Shown here: piece by piece, positions 35,929 through 44,766 of the stretch
How positions within the stretch are numbered: the first letter of the stretch is position 1
Layout: each line of letters opens with the position of its first letter
Source: Paraburkholderia sp. BL9I2N2
GTDB taxonomy: Bacteria > Pseudomonadota > Gammaproteobacteria > Burkholderiales > Burkholderiaceae
Direction: 5' to 3'
Length of the DNA: 64,000 nucleotides
Assembly: GCF_004339745.1 (NCBI RefSeq)
Contig: NZ_SMGP01000004.1
Coordinates: 372,001 to 436,000, forward strand
The notes under the pieces: model-generated
The model's input: the letters and a program-made list of their open reading frames with translations, nothing else
Database searches by the model: none
Told to the model about the DNA's origin: nothing
Position numbers and translations under genes: made by a program

Positions 35929-36690
35929 TCAGGAGTGCGTAAATAGGACCGAGGTCGGTTTTCGGGTACTGTGAGGGTCAGCGGGTCCCAGGATTCGGTC
36001 CAAGTCTGCCTTTGACAACAGACCACGTGACAAGACGAGGTCATAGACTGCGGCGCCCGTCTCGAGCGCCTCGCGGGCTATCTGGGTTGCGTTGGCGCAG
36101 CCGATGTACGGGTTCAGCGCTGTGACCACACCGATGGACCGCTCTACGCTTGCGCGAAGCTGGTCAATGTTCGCCACGATTCCTCGAACGCATCTGTCCG
36201 CAAGCGTCTTGCACCCTGCAGCCAGATGCTGAATGCTTTTGAACAGGCTGAATGCGATGATGGGCTCGAAGGCGTTGAGCTGAAGCTGGCCTCCTTCTGC
36301 CGCGAGCGTGACCGTGAGGTCGTTTCCAATGACCTCAAAGGCGATTTGATTGACGACCTCTGGGATGACCGGATTAACCTTTCCCGGCATGATGCTGGAG
36401 CCGGCCTGCATCGGAGGCAACTGGATTTCTCCAAAGCCGCACCGCGGACCAGACGAAAGCAATCGAAGGTCATTGCAGGTTTTGGAAAGCTTCACTGCGA
36501 TGCGTTTGAGAACGCCCGAAACCTGCACGAACGCGCCGCAATCTTGCGTAGCCTCCAACCAGATTTCCGGCAGTGAGGAAGGCATAGCCGGTGTTCTGAC
36601 GCAGATGGTGGCAAGCGGCAACTGCACAATCAGGGTGGGCAGTAATGCCGGTTCCTATCGCAGTGGCGCCGAGATTGATGTCCACGGTGA
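35929..36690 (-). pseudogene. aspA: Aspartate ammonia-lyase, truncated and frameshifted
   Basis: Only the C-terminal half is left. INLGATAIGTGITAHP and QNTGYAFLTAGNLV are in one frame up to about 36565; EATQDCGAFVQVSGVLKRIA, the signature loop GSSIMPGKVNPVIPEVVNQI and QLQLNAFEPIIAFSLFKSIQ continue in another. The N-terminal half is absent, and at about 36685 the sequence switches to a response-regulator gene read in the same direction. It cannot make active AspA (normally about 470 residues). Confidence 0.85.
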
Positions 36691-37236
36691 ACCTTGACCG
36701 TGATTTCGCTGAGGGTCATCTCGGTGGCAATCTGCTCGTTCAGCAGGCCGGAAAGCACAAAGGCCATCACCTCTTTCTCGCGCGATGACAGGGATTGGTA
36801 CGAGGCGCGCAGGACGGCTAACGCGGCCTCTGCCGCGAGCCGCTCACTGTCTTGTGCCAGCGCTTGACCCGCTGCGTCGAGCATGTCCTGGTCGTTGAAC
36901 GGGTTGGCAAGGAAGTCCAGCGCGCCGGCCTTCATCGCCTTCACTTCTATCTCGATGTCTCCATGACCGGTCATGAAGACGACGGGAATGCGCATGCCGC
37001 TACTGCGATTTCCTGGTGAAACGCCTCCCGCGGAGCCGCACGTAAAGGATGAGGCAGCGTGGACGAAACCGGAGAAATTCGTCCGGGGACTCGAACGTTT
37101 CGACGCGCAAGCCTACTGAGCGCATAGGCGTGTCGAGGGCATGCCTGATTCCCTTGTCGTCATCGACGACAAAGACGACCGGACCGCCGGCTCCAGCGGT
37201 TTCAGTCGTCATTCGGTGGGTCGGGCCAGCAGCCAT
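36685..37236 (-). pseudogene. FixJ/NodW-type response regulator, broken
   Basis: The receiver start VVFVVDDDKGIRHAL is followed by CLILYVRLRG, where the phospho-acceptor Asp is replaced by Tyr, then the frame breaks at about 37000. In the next frame come RIPVVFMTGHGDIEIEVKAM, GALDFLANPF and the LuxR-type HTH LSSREKEVMAFVLSGLLNEQ up to ITVKVHRG. The rest of the HTH is missing because it is joined to the aspA remnant. So there is a lost active site, a small internal deletion and a truncated end. Confidence 0.82.
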
Positions 37237-37510
37237 CTGGGTACCTCGCGAAGCCGCAACGCGGCCGCATCACATCGCATGATAGTGGAGGGGGTACTCA
37301 CCATCGCCGGACAGCGCGGCAAACATCGCGGTACCTTCCAGCAGAATCAGCGGCAACCCATCGAAATTGCCTGCGAGCCAAGGCCAGGGTCAGAGCCATT
37401 CGTTGACGAACCGAGGAACAAGCACCGATTCCCTCAGTGTGTGCCCGCCCCCAACGACGACCGATGAATGGCTGACCTTTCGCCACCGTTCCACCTAGCC
37501 GGAATCCGAA
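37237..37510. other. Non-coding stretch
   Basis: No supported gene between the FixJ remnant and the 57-bp repeat. Short frames here lack ribosome sites and normal codon bias. Confidence 0.45.
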
Positions 37511-37567
37511 GCGTACTGGCCTTCCATTCCGGGACGTCCGGGCATCGCGCTTGCTGTAAGGTAATTG
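37511..37567. repeat. 57-bp dispersed repeat, copy 1
   Basis: Matches 59328-59384 at 50 of 57 bases. It starts GCGTACTG, contains the palindrome GGACGTCC and ends AAGGTAATTG. This copy lies 49 bp upstream of the Gly/His-rich lipoprotein gene and may hold its promoter. Confidence 0.75.
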
Positions 37568-37616
37568 TATTAAAGACGCGCCGCCTGTCGCGTCGCATCG
37601 GACCTTGGAGCACGTT

Positions 37617-38126
37617 ATGAAAACGCTGGATGTAACGTCGCGGGCGGGCGGCCTCGCTGCGGTGGTGGTCCTGTCCGCAGCTTTGTCCGGTTGCTACTAC
37701 TACGCGCCCTACGGCTACGTTCCATACGGCGAAGTGGCGGCGGCCGCGCCGCAGCAATATCCTTTCTCGATGCCCGATGCAGCCGCCGCCGGTACAGCCG
37801 CGTCGGATGCGACTGCATCGGCGACCACTTATCTCGCACCAGCAGTGCCCGTCTTCGTCGCACCTGCGTATTACCCCGTCGCGTATCCGTACTACGGCCG
37901 GCCCGCGTGGTGGGGGCCGTCGGTGTCGCTGAGCTTCGGCTATTGGGGCGGCTGCTGTTACGGCGGTGGCCGGCACGGCTACTGGGGCCGCCACGGCTAT
38001 TGGGGTCACGGATATCGAGGCGGTTGGGGCGGTCATGGCGGCTGGGGTGGCCATGGATACCCCGGGCGTGGTATGGGCGGCGGCCATTACCGGGGCGGTG
38101 GCGGAGGCCACGGGCATTCGCATTGA
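37617..38126 (+). CDS. Gly/Tyr/His-rich outer-envelope lipoprotein
   Basis: 169 residues. The signal peptide ends with the lipobox LSGC (Cys near residue 22), so a lipid anchor is expected. A Tyr/Pro-rich middle (APAYYPVAYPYYGRP) leads to a C-terminal 60 residues of Gly, His, Tyr and Trp repeats (GYWGRHGYWGHGYRGGWGG) and HGHSH. The His-rich tail could bind metal. No family recognised. A GGAG site precedes the ATG. Confidence 0.75.
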   Translation: MKTLDVTSRAGGLAAVVVLSAALSGCYYYAPYGYVPYGEVAAAAPQQYPFSMPDAAAAGTAASDATASATTYLAPAVPVFVAPAYYPVAYPYYGRPAWWGPSVSLSFGYWGGCCYGGGRHGYWGRHGYWGHGYRGGWGGHGGWGGHGYPGRGMGGGHYRGGGGGHGHSH

Positions 38127-38580
38127 ACGCTAACAGAGATGCGCTTGTGTTCAACAGTTCCCCCGACAACTGAGCCCGTGGGTGAACTGGCCGCAGCGCG
38201 CCAACGCGCGGCAGCGTCGCACCGTGCGGTGACCAGTTTCAGCCGCCATTGCACGTCGACGAGTCTTTCAACAGCTCCACTAACAATTAACTGATGTATG
38301 AAGTTAAGCAGAACTATCTGATACAGAAGAACGCGGACTTCGAAATTTGACCACAAGGCCTTTCTGACGGAGCTGTCAATTGCCCGCGATAGAGGAGTGA
38401 GGCTAGGCAGGTCCCGCGCGTTGAAGCGAAGCCCCAGAGCCCTTGGGGCTGCCGTTATGGCCTGTTATACTTAGAGATTAATCTGTAAAACTAACGTATA
38501 GGCAACGCCATTTAATAATATCGTATTACATAAGAAGCATTCTTGGCAGCGCCGCGAACTTCGCGTAATAAGGATATTGA
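38127..38580. other. Non-coding stretch with AT-rich promoter-like end
   Basis: 454 bases without a gene. The last 120 bases are AT-rich and include TTATACT and the palindrome AGATTAATCT (about 38473-38482), so the promoter of the receiver gene probably lies here. Confidence 0.45.
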
Positions 38581-38961
38581 ATGAATGTGCTCGTCGTCGA
38601 CGATAATGAGTTCGTCGCGGACAGTCTGGTCTTCCTGCTCGATTGCATTGGGCACCGCGCCGTTATGGCGCCCGACGGGGAGACTGCGTTGGAGCTGCTC
38701 CAAGCCGGCGCTTTCGACCTCGTTCTCCTGGACGAAAACCTCCCCGGCATCAACGGCAGTGCCGTTGCGCTGTCGCTGCTTGACAGGCCAGTCTTCCCCC
38801 GGCCCTTTGTTGCCTCCATGACGGGTGACAGCGATAGCAATGCAGAGTTTGCCCGGCTCTTCGATGTGTGTCTGCAAAAGCCATTCTCTCTGGAAACGCT
38901 CATGCGGGTCCTCGAAGACGCGCGGCGCAACAGGAATGCGAGCTGTCTTCTGGCAGCCTAG
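38581..38961 (+). CDS. Stand-alone receiver-domain response regulator (CheY-like)
   Basis: 126 residues, one receiver domain and nothing else: MNVLVVDDNEFVADSL with the acidic pair, DLVLLDENLPGING with the phospho-acceptor Asp near residue 51, the ASMTGD switch Thr, and LQKPFSLETL with the conserved Lys. No output domain, so it probably works by protein contact. No partner kinase is nearby. Intact, unlike most receivers in this region. Confidence 0.85.
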   Translation: MNVLVVDDNEFVADSLVFLLDCIGHRAVMAPDGETALELLQAGAFDLVLLDENLPGINGSAVALSLLDRPVFPRPFVASMTGDSDSNAEFARLFDVCLQKPFSLETLMRVLEDARRNRNASCLLAA

Positions 38962-39210
38962 CCCCCGTCATATCCGCAGCCCACAAACAGGATGAGACAA
39001 ATTCCTCGCCGCCGTATGGTAGCCAGCTATTTTTCGGGATATCGATATGCCCAGTACTGTCCGGATAACCGCGGTGGATGCCTGACCGGGTACGGCCGGA
39101 ACTGTCGAAACCCTCTGGGCTCCTGGCAATACCACCCGTCATAAATCTTGAAGGCGCAACGGACAATTGTCGCGTTGTGCCAGCAGTGAGTTTGAGAGGA
39201 GCGCAGCCAG

Positions 39211-39408
39211 ATGCCAACTGGTACTGTGAATGGTTCAACGATGTGAAAGGCTTTGGATTTATTGCGCCGGACGACGGTGGCGAGGACCTGTTTGCGCACT
39301 TCTCCGAGATTCAGGCAAAAGGTCAAATAGCTGCAGGAAAACCAGAAGGTCAGCTTTGACGTAAAGCAGGGCCCGAAGGGCAAGCAGGCGGCCAATATAC
39401 AGCCGTAA
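39211..39408 (+). pseudogene. Cold-shock protein gene, frameshifted
   Basis: Compared with the intact copy at 44013, the start MPTGTV is followed by a one-base deletion (GTGAATGG for GTGAAATGG); WFNDVKGFGFIAPDDGGED and LFAHFSEIQ follow in the next frame; the middle is altered; and VSFDVKQGPKGKQAANIQP returns in another frame before a stop at 39406. At least two frameshifts make it non-functional. Confidence 0.85.
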
Positions 39409-39664
39409 TAAGCCATCCAAAAAGATGGCCATAGAGATTCAGTATTGCGTAGTCTAGATTTTCTGAAGGGGAAAAAGGCTCGACGCGGCGGCCACCAGCG
39501 CGTCCATTAATGATGAGCCCCTCCCTTGTCTCCCTCATCGGGAACAGTCAACCGCTCGTCGCATCGGTCACGAACCTGACGGGCTGTCGCGATGCAAAGT
39601 CGCAAGACCGTCATGAGCAAAAGGTAGCCTGACTCCAGGCTGCGAAATCGGCGGGCGGCGATTA
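39342..39664. repeat. About 325-bp duplicated segment (csp tail plus flank), copy 1
   Basis: Nearly the same sequence occurs at 47013-47342. It begins inside the cold-shock gene at CCAGAAGGTCAGC and runs about 255 bp past its stop. Most differences are single bases. A small hairpin, GCCATC-CAAAAA-GATGGC, lies just after the csp stop. No open frame in the non-coding part is kept between copies. Confidence 0.85.
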
Positions 39665-39689
39665 AAAAATATACTGAGAGATATCAACA

Positions 39690-39962
39690 ATGATGAACCA
39701 CGATACCGCGAGCGGTCACCTCGAACGTAGCATGGAGAACGACCGCCTCAGACGGGCATTGGCGGCCCGCCTTGACAAGGCGTTCAAACGGGCCGGGCTG
39801 AGTTCGGCGCGCGCAGCGACGGCGCTGGGTGTCAGCAAATACCACGTGGACTACTGGCGACATGGAATCACCGTGCCGCCGCTGAACGCCTGTACGCGTC
39901 TTGCCGCCGAGCTCAACCTTGACGTTCACTGGCTTTGCACAGGGCAGACCCGGGACGCCTAG
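39690..39962 (+). CDS. Small helix-turn-helix (XRE-like) protein
   Basis: 90 residues. The core LDKAFKRAGLSSARAATALG and VSKYHVDYWRHGITVPPLNA reads as an XRE-type HTH, followed by LAAELNLDVHWLCTG, a pattern common at the end of such domains. There is no extra effector domain. A DNA-binding role is likely; targets unknown. Confidence 0.7.
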   Translation: MMNHDTASGHLERSMENDRLRRALAARLDKAFKRAGLSSARAATALGVSKYHVDYWRHGITVPPLNACTRLAAELNLDVHWLCTGQTRDA

Positions 39963-40114
39963 TCCACATCTCATGACTATGGCGGTGCATCGTGTTGGTG
40001 TGCCCTTCGTCCGTTTCATTCCTGTGTGCCAGGGTCTGACTGGCGCGCGACGACGCGTTCGCCGGCGTTGATAAGTCGTCGCGACAGGCGTTGCCGCAAA
40101 ACCGGGGTATCGAT

Positions 40115-40468
40115 GTGACGGCTAAACCTAAACGGTCTTCTGACGACGTCCAGCGCCTGGACGGTTGCGAGATGGAACTGGCGCGAGGGTCGTCGCATAT
40201 TGCGAGCATGCTGTACGAGCAAAGCATTCACGCGGCAGTCAGCGAAACGCTGCTCCAGTTCGAGGCAGGCCATGGACGCGAGGACCTGCAGGCATTTGCG
40301 TATGAACTTCTCGGGAGACTGGAGCAGCGGGGCAAGCCGGAGGCAGTCAGGCTGCTTCGCGATTTCACGAAGCAGGGTCGTCCGCCAGAGCTGATGGCCG
40401 AGACGTCAGCGCTATCCATGTCTGGCAGGAAGCGCGTTGTCCCCCCGCGCAGCAAGCAACCCCATTAG
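40115..40468 (+). CDS. Hypothetical helical protein
   Basis: 117 residues from the GTG at 40115; an ATG at 40172 is the alternative. MLYEQSIHAAVSETLLQFEA and EDLQAFAYELLGRLEQRGKP suggest an all-helical soluble protein. No recognised family. Codon use is normal for the organism, so I take it as real. Confidence 0.5.
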   Translation: MTAKPKRSSDDVQRLDGCEMELARGSSHIASMLYEQSIHAAVSETLLQFEAGHGREDLQAFAYELLGRLEQRGKPEAVRLLRDFTKQGRPPELMAETSALSMSGRKRVVPPRSKQPH

Positions 40469-40955
40469 TGACGGGCGGGCTACAACGGCTGAAGCTGTTT
40501 GAACGCCGCCGGACGGTGTGGCGAAAAGAAGCCTCGTCCGGCGCACACGTCGGAAAACGCAAGTTAGTTTCCAGGCAAAAGTACCATGGTCTGTTCCCGT
40601 AGCAAGAACCGGGGGTAGAACATGTCAAAGCGAATCGCTTACGGAGACTAAGGAACAATTACGGTGAGCTCTACAGGCGATTCTTTCCTGGGTCTCGCGG
40701 GCTGGCGCTGCAAATTAAATTGCCCCAAATTGGCATCTGGTTATTGCGACACCGGCATTTCACCAATTGAGCCACCAACTTTTCACACGATGAATCTGCT
40801 ACCAGCAATAGGCGCTTTCGACGGGCGGCACGCCTCTCCGAGCAAAGTGGATGCATTCTGCGAACGCTGGGAATTGTCCGCTGGCGTGCGTTTGCGAACA
40901 TATGAAAATGCCGCGACCTTACAGAGTGCAACGTCTAGCGGAAGGCATTAGCACT
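40469..40955. other. Non-coding stretch
   Basis: 487 bases with no convincing gene. On the minus strand around 40740-40785 a GGTGGCTCAATTGGTGAAATGC stretch looks like the D-arm region of a tRNA but has no anticodon or T arm. Confidence 0.4.
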
Positions 40956-41237
40956 ATGGACTCCCAGCCATTCAGTTATAAACAGCACGTAATTGTGCCT
41001 TTTGCATCAATCTCGAAGCTAGGCTATGCGGCAAACGTATTTGTCACGCGTCCGACCGGGAAGTGCAGCGCATTCGGAATCCTCACCTATTTCGTCTCGG
41101 AGAATGCCGCGCTCCAGTATGCTGCTGCGTATGCTAAAGCTCACATTGACGGCGCAACTCTGCCGAAACCGCCGTTCACTCCGATTCGGTCTGTCCAGCG
41201 ACCATCTGGCAGCCGCACCTGCGTGACCAAAACCTGA
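40956..41237 (+). CDS. Small hypothetical protein of a Burkholderia-type family
   Basis: 93 residues. Reads MDSQPFSYKQHVIVPFASIS, then VFVTRPTGKCSAFGILTYF and a helix AALQYAAAYAKAHIDGATLP. The ending AKAHIDG-x-LPKPPF is, as I recall, shared by many short Burkholderia proteins. No function known. Confidence 0.6.
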   Translation: MDSQPFSYKQHVIVPFASISKLGYAANVFVTRPTGKCSAFGILTYFVSENAALQYAAAYAKAHIDGATLPKPPFTPIRSVQRPSGSRTCVTKT

Positions 41238-41250
41238 CAGTAGGCAGGTA

Positions 41251-41508
41251 GTGCAACGCACGTATCCGTATCGGGACTTCGTGGCGACAGTTGAAGTTGA
41301 GCTGCTGCCGGCCGTTATCGTCGCGGACCCGGTTGTCGCGTCGGGAGGCCCCGACCAGACTCCGGCAGAACTACAAACTGGTCAAAGGCGGCCAGTTGAC
41401 CGCTCAGTCCTTGACGAGCGTCTGCAGAAAGTCGTCTTGTACGCACGGGCGTGCGGTCATGTTCTGAGTCAATGCGACAGGTCCTTCGATTGTACCGGCG
41501 ATACCTGA
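41251..41508 (+). CDS. Possible small protein or remnant
   Basis: Up to 85 residues from a GTG. The first 40 (TYPYRDFVATVEVELLPAVI) look like the start of a small Burkholderia protein family; the rest loses that character, so it may be a truncated or frameshifted gene. No ribosome site is clear. Confidence 0.25.
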   Translation: MQRTYPYRDFVATVEVELLPAVIVADPVVASGGPDQTPAELQTGQRRPVDRSVLDERLQKVVLYARACGHVLSQCDRSFDCTGDT

Positions 41509-41536
41509 AGCCGCCAGCCGGTCCAGAGGAAGTGTG

Positions 41537-41746
41537 CTACTGCGACTCAACGACGTCGGCCCGCGCTTGCGCAATCTCGACCGGGTGTTGGTCGTCATAC
41601 GTGTCGAACAACTGTGAGCATAACTGAGCAAGTAATGCCAGGTCCATGGCCTGGTCTGCGTGCTCTACCTCTCCTGCGTTGAGCACGTCATCGAGAACCG
41701 GGGCGAGTCGGCGCAATCGGCGGAAAGAGGCGTCGTCAAGTTTCAT
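41537..41746 (-). CDS. 69-residue conserved protein, family copy 1
   Basis: Begins MKLDDASFRRLRRLAPVLDD, then AGEVEHADQAMDLALLAQLC and an acidic end. The gene at 58402 encodes a protein of the same length, matching at most positions, and a third truncated copy ends at 63345. A strong AGGAGG ribosome site precedes the ATG in both full copies. Helical, soluble, function unknown. Confidence 0.72.
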   Translation of the reverse strand: MKLDDASFRRLRRLAPVLDDVLNAGEVEHADQAMDLALLAQLCSQLFDTYDDQHPVEIAQARADVVESQ

Positions 41747-41964
41747 GTTGGACCTCCTGTCGTCAGTTGGTGGAGCGCATCGTCAACTGACCAGTCCCGA
41801 GATGTTGCTACGCTTGACCTGCCGGGGTTTTGAATGTTATGAGCGAACTCCAACCAATTTCATCATGTCTCTTCCGACGGCCATCCTAGCATTTCGACGC
41901 TGACCTCGTACTGTCGCATCGGCCGTGTCCATGTCGCTTAACTGGCCCGAGGAGGAAGTTAGCC

Positions 41965-42135
41965 GTGGCGAGAGTCGTGATATCCGCGCGCGTACCAATT
42001 GCGCCTGCCAGTTGGCATGCGCCAGAGCGCATCATTCCCGTCGTCGTCTGTCGTTTCGTCCTGGACGTGCCAGATACGTTGGTTGCCGTCTCGGGACATT
42101 CCTCAGTTGCGGATGCGCCGAACGCAACCCCCTAG
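41965..42135 (+). CDS. Possible 56-residue protein
   Basis: GTG start with GAGGAGGAAG 6-8 bp upstream; the product (VARVVISARVPIAPAS, then VPDTLVAVSGHSS) has codon use typical of the genome. No family recognised; too short to be sure. Confidence 0.35.
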   Translation: MARVVISARVPIAPASWHAPERIIPVVVCRFVLDVPDTLVAVSGHSSVADAPNATP

Positions 42136-42205
42136 CGTACTAATGGTTGTCTGTCTTTCCCTTTTCGGGTCACACGCTTCTCGTGGTCAGGCAGGCGCGG
42201 GCAAT

Positions 42206-42511
42206 CTAACTTCGCTTAAACCTTGCAGAGTGCTGCATTCGAACTGTATTCGCGTGAAGTGAGTGTGCAGGAGACGGCGTTGGAGGGCTGGAGTGCGCGT
42301 GAACGACCTCAAGGTATTCCAGCGGAACCCGCTCAAGCCGTTCTGGTCGCCGCTCACCATCCAGCGGGAATTCGACGCTTACGTGCTTTCCCTTGGGCTC
42401 ATACGCTATGACCTGCCCGACCCGACCTCGAAACCGGCTTGCCGAGCGGTCATCGAGTGCACTCAGGCGAGCAGTTGTGAATATCACGGAAATCTTTTTT
42501 CCCTGGGACAC
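42206..42511 (-). CDS. Small KOW/SH3-like hypothetical protein
   Basis: 101 residues from the GTG at 42511, which has a perfect AAGGAGG site 5 bp upstream; the longer frame has none and is rejected. A beta-rich core SRFRGRVGQVIAYEPKGKHV and LERVPLEYLEVVH resembles KOW-type small barrels that contact RNA or ribosomes. The tail is Ser/Pro/His-rich. Two hairpins, one with a T-run, lie in the leader. Confidence 0.55.
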   Translation of the reverse strand: MSQGKKISVIFTTARLSALDDRSASRFRGRVGQVIAYEPKGKHVSVEFPLDGERRPERLERVPLEYLEVVHAHSSPPTPSPAHSLHANTVRMQHSARFKRS

Positions 42512-42570
42512 AAGCACCTCCTTAATTCCATTGTTCGGAGGATAGGAAACAGGCGTAGGCGGCGCAAGGC

Positions 42571-42610
42571 AAAAAAAGGGGTTCGCACCCCACGCCGTTT
42601 TGGCAACGGC
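42571..42610 (-). terminator. Terminator-like hairpin pair upstream of the KOW-like gene
   Basis: On the minus strand, GCCGTT-GCCAA-AACGGC (42610-42594) is followed by GGGG-TGCGAA-CCCC and seven T (42591-42571). It could end an upstream minus-strand transcript or act as an attenuator 60 bp before the gene at 42206. Confidence 0.55.
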
Positions 42611-42936
42611 GGCGTAATTCGAACGCGGAGTGGCCGACGTTGCTTGCCGGGAGGCGTTTCTCCAGTTGCGGTGAAGGTCCTCGCAAGTCAGGTCGCGCTT
42701 CTTTGAAGGCAAGCCCGTAATTCGACAGGTGAATGCCGCAATACGCAGTGCTCTCACGCCCTATGTGCGATATGCGCTTTGCTCCGTGTCAGGGGTGACT
42801 GCTGCATCCGCCGCCAAGGTAACGGGAACGCCAAGCGTTGCTTGAAGCACGGCAAAGCAAAAAATCGAGCTACTAGAAGGCCTGCATGTTGACTTCTCTC
42901 GCGTGTAAGCAGTGCGAAGCCCGTAGGGGTGGTGCG

Positions 42937-43065
42937 CCCCGTGTTCTAGTCGTCGATTATCGCGGCGCCGCCATTGCGACTGCGACGTATGTGTCTCACT
43001 GGACGGCATGGATATCTTCATGCTCCAGGATGGCGTGCACACCCAGACGACATACCATTTGTAGA
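42937..43065 (+). pseudogene. Response-regulator receiver remnant
   Basis: RVLVVDYRGAAIATATY reads as the start of a receiver domain with one acidic residue lost, then SLDGMDIFMLQDG continues one frame over. Only the first third of a receiver is present. Confidence 0.4.
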
Positions 43066-43316
43066 CTTCAGCTTCCATGCGCGCCTTAGAACAATAGTGG
43101 GATGTAGCGTCAAAAATCTGTGGCACCGACCTATCTGTGCCGGCTTTCTGCGGCAGACGCATCCGGCATGTGTGCCTGCATTTCAGTTTCTTCGCTTGAT
43201 ACGCAGGTCAGCTATCCCCGTTCGGGTCGGAATTTCCCGGATGCCCGGTCGAGTGGACCATCTGCGGACAGGACAATGACTGCGGTCCTCTCCGCAGATG
43301 AGAGGCGCCTGGCGCT

Positions 43317-43847
43317 TTATGCCTTGGCTACCGGCTGGCGGGCTTTGTCGATGACGTCCACAGCCTCCTTCACCGCAGTCCTGGTCTGCTCGTGCAATGC
43401 GTTACCTGCGTCCCACATTGCCCCAAAGCCCTTCGCCCAGAAAGCGGTAATCGCTTCGTTTCCCGCCGGCGGGCGTTGGGCGAGATTGTCGATGATTACC
43501 CGAGTCCCACGAACGTACTCGCCGGCCAGCTTTTCACTTGACGCGAGCAGTTGACTTCGTGTCTCTGTGGCAATCTCATTCACATGTTGCCAGTAGGCTT
43601 GCGCCTTCTTCGTGACTGCTTGCGACTGCCGGCACTGCAGTTCGAAGAATGATTGAGGGTCCCTGGCGGAAAGAGCAAGGGCCTCCGACGCGACAGCCTC
43701 GTTCTCCAGTATCGAAGCTTTGGCCGCCTGGAGGTTCAGTGCGACGAGCTTTTCGTAAGCCTCAAAACCAGTATTAAGAAATCCGTAAAGGGCCTCAACG
43801 CCGACCTTCTGTGCAGCAGCTACCTGCTCGGGAACTTGCGTGTTCAT
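43317..43847 (-). CDS. phaP: Phasin family protein
   Basis: 176 residues, coats polyhydroxyalkanoate granules. The phasin pattern is clear: MNTQVPEQVAAAQKVGVEAL, EAYEKLVALNLQAAKASILE, the ALSARDPQSFFELQ segment and a long amphipathic helix to the end. The start at 43847 gives the usual short N-terminus. Intact and probably expressed under carbon excess; no pha synthesis genes are in the window. Confidence 0.92.
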   Translation of the reverse strand: MNTQVPEQVAAAQKVGVEALYGFLNTGFEAYEKLVALNLQAAKASILENEAVASEALALSARDPQSFFELQCRQSQAVTKKAQAYWQHVNEIATETRSQLLASSEKLAGEYVRGTRVIIDNLAQRPPAGNEAITAFWAKGFGAMWDAGNALHEQTRTAVKEAVDVIDKARQPVAKA

Positions 43848-44012
43848 CGGTTTAAACTCCAGTGTAAATAGAGGCGTTTCGACTGATTCGGCCGGTGAGC
43901 CGCATGCCGCCCGTCGGCTGAAATATGTGGGCCTGAATGCGGGAAGCGAATCTGGTCGTAGAGCGTGGGGTCTCATGCCGCACGCTGCATGCGGCATGCA
44001 ACGGGCATGTTC

Positions 44013-44216
44013 CTAGAGCGGCTGGATATTTGCGGCCTGCTTGCCCTTTGGTCCCTGCTTGACTTCGAAGCTGACCTTTTGCCCATCGCTAAGAGACTTG
44101 AAGCCTTCCGACTTCACTTCGGAAAAATGGGCAAACAGGTCTTCGCCACCATCGTCCGGCGAGATGAAACCGAAGCCCTTTGCATCGTTGAACCACTTCA
44201 CTGTGCCCGTCTGCAT
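44013..44216 (-). CDS. Cold-shock protein, CspA family
   Basis: 67 residues. RNA-binding OB fold with both RNP motifs: KGFGFISPDD and DLFAHFSEV; it starts MQTGTVKWFND and ends QAANIQPL. Acts as an RNA chaperone. This is the intact relative of the broken copy at 39211 and of the csp tail at 47013. It lies 165 bp beyond the phasin gene start on the same strand. Confidence 0.95.
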   Translation of the reverse strand: MQTGTVKWFNDAKGFGFISPDDGGEDLFAHFSEVKSEGFKSLSDGQKVSFEVKQGPKGKQAANIQPL

Positions 44217-44505
44217 TATCTGATTCCAAGGAAGTTAAAAAGAGTCATTGACCCGGCGTAGAAACTTTAAAAGTTGCGCTGCAGGCGTCGTTGCTCGCGT
44301 GCGGACGCGAGTGGGAAAAGCTATTTCCTGTTCCCGGGGAAACCATTGTCTGGGCTTGCGAATCGTTATTCAGTTTGCAATGCATGCCTGCTGCGATGGT
44401 TCTGTCCGACCCGAAGACAGGCAGTCCCGTCATCTGCTTGTGTGACGCAAGTCAGGCGTTCCAGGCCTGCGTCCATCAGATACCCGCCAAATCGAGCGGG
44501 CATTC

Positions 44506-44766
44506 TCAGGCGGCCTGCAGCCGACGCCTGGAATCTGCGGGAGCGCTGGCGAGACGGTCGAGCAATCGCTGTAGCCGTTCGCGTTGCCGTCGCAAGAGTC
44601 CGGGTGTTGCGTAAGCCTGAAGAACCCGACCGCGCCAGTAACTCTGGGCGAACAACGAATCCGCATCTTCCGCGCACAGGACCCGCTCAAGATGCGTAAT
44701 TGCAGTGTCAAGGTTTTGAGGCGTGTAGGGGCTCACCCAGGCGCCTGCTTTGGTGGCGATTTTCAC
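44506..44766 (-). CDS. Small helical protein, paralogue of the gene at 30669
   Basis: 86 residues from the GTG at 44766 (GAGAG upstream). NLDTAITHLERVL, YWRGRVLQAYATPGLLRRQR and ERLQRLLDRLAS align with the protein at 30669. The first 15 residues differ. Function unknown. Confidence 0.6.
   Translation of the reverse strand: MKIATKAGAWVSPYTPQNLDTAITHLERVLCAEDADSLFAQSYWRGRVLQAYATPGLLRRQRERLQRLLDRLASAPADSRRRLQAA

Noticed and set aside
40735..40790. tRNA-like stretch on the minus strand (GGTGGCTCAATTGG)
   Set aside because: Only a D-arm-like piece; no paired acceptor stem, no 7-base anticodon loop and no T-arm sequence could be built.
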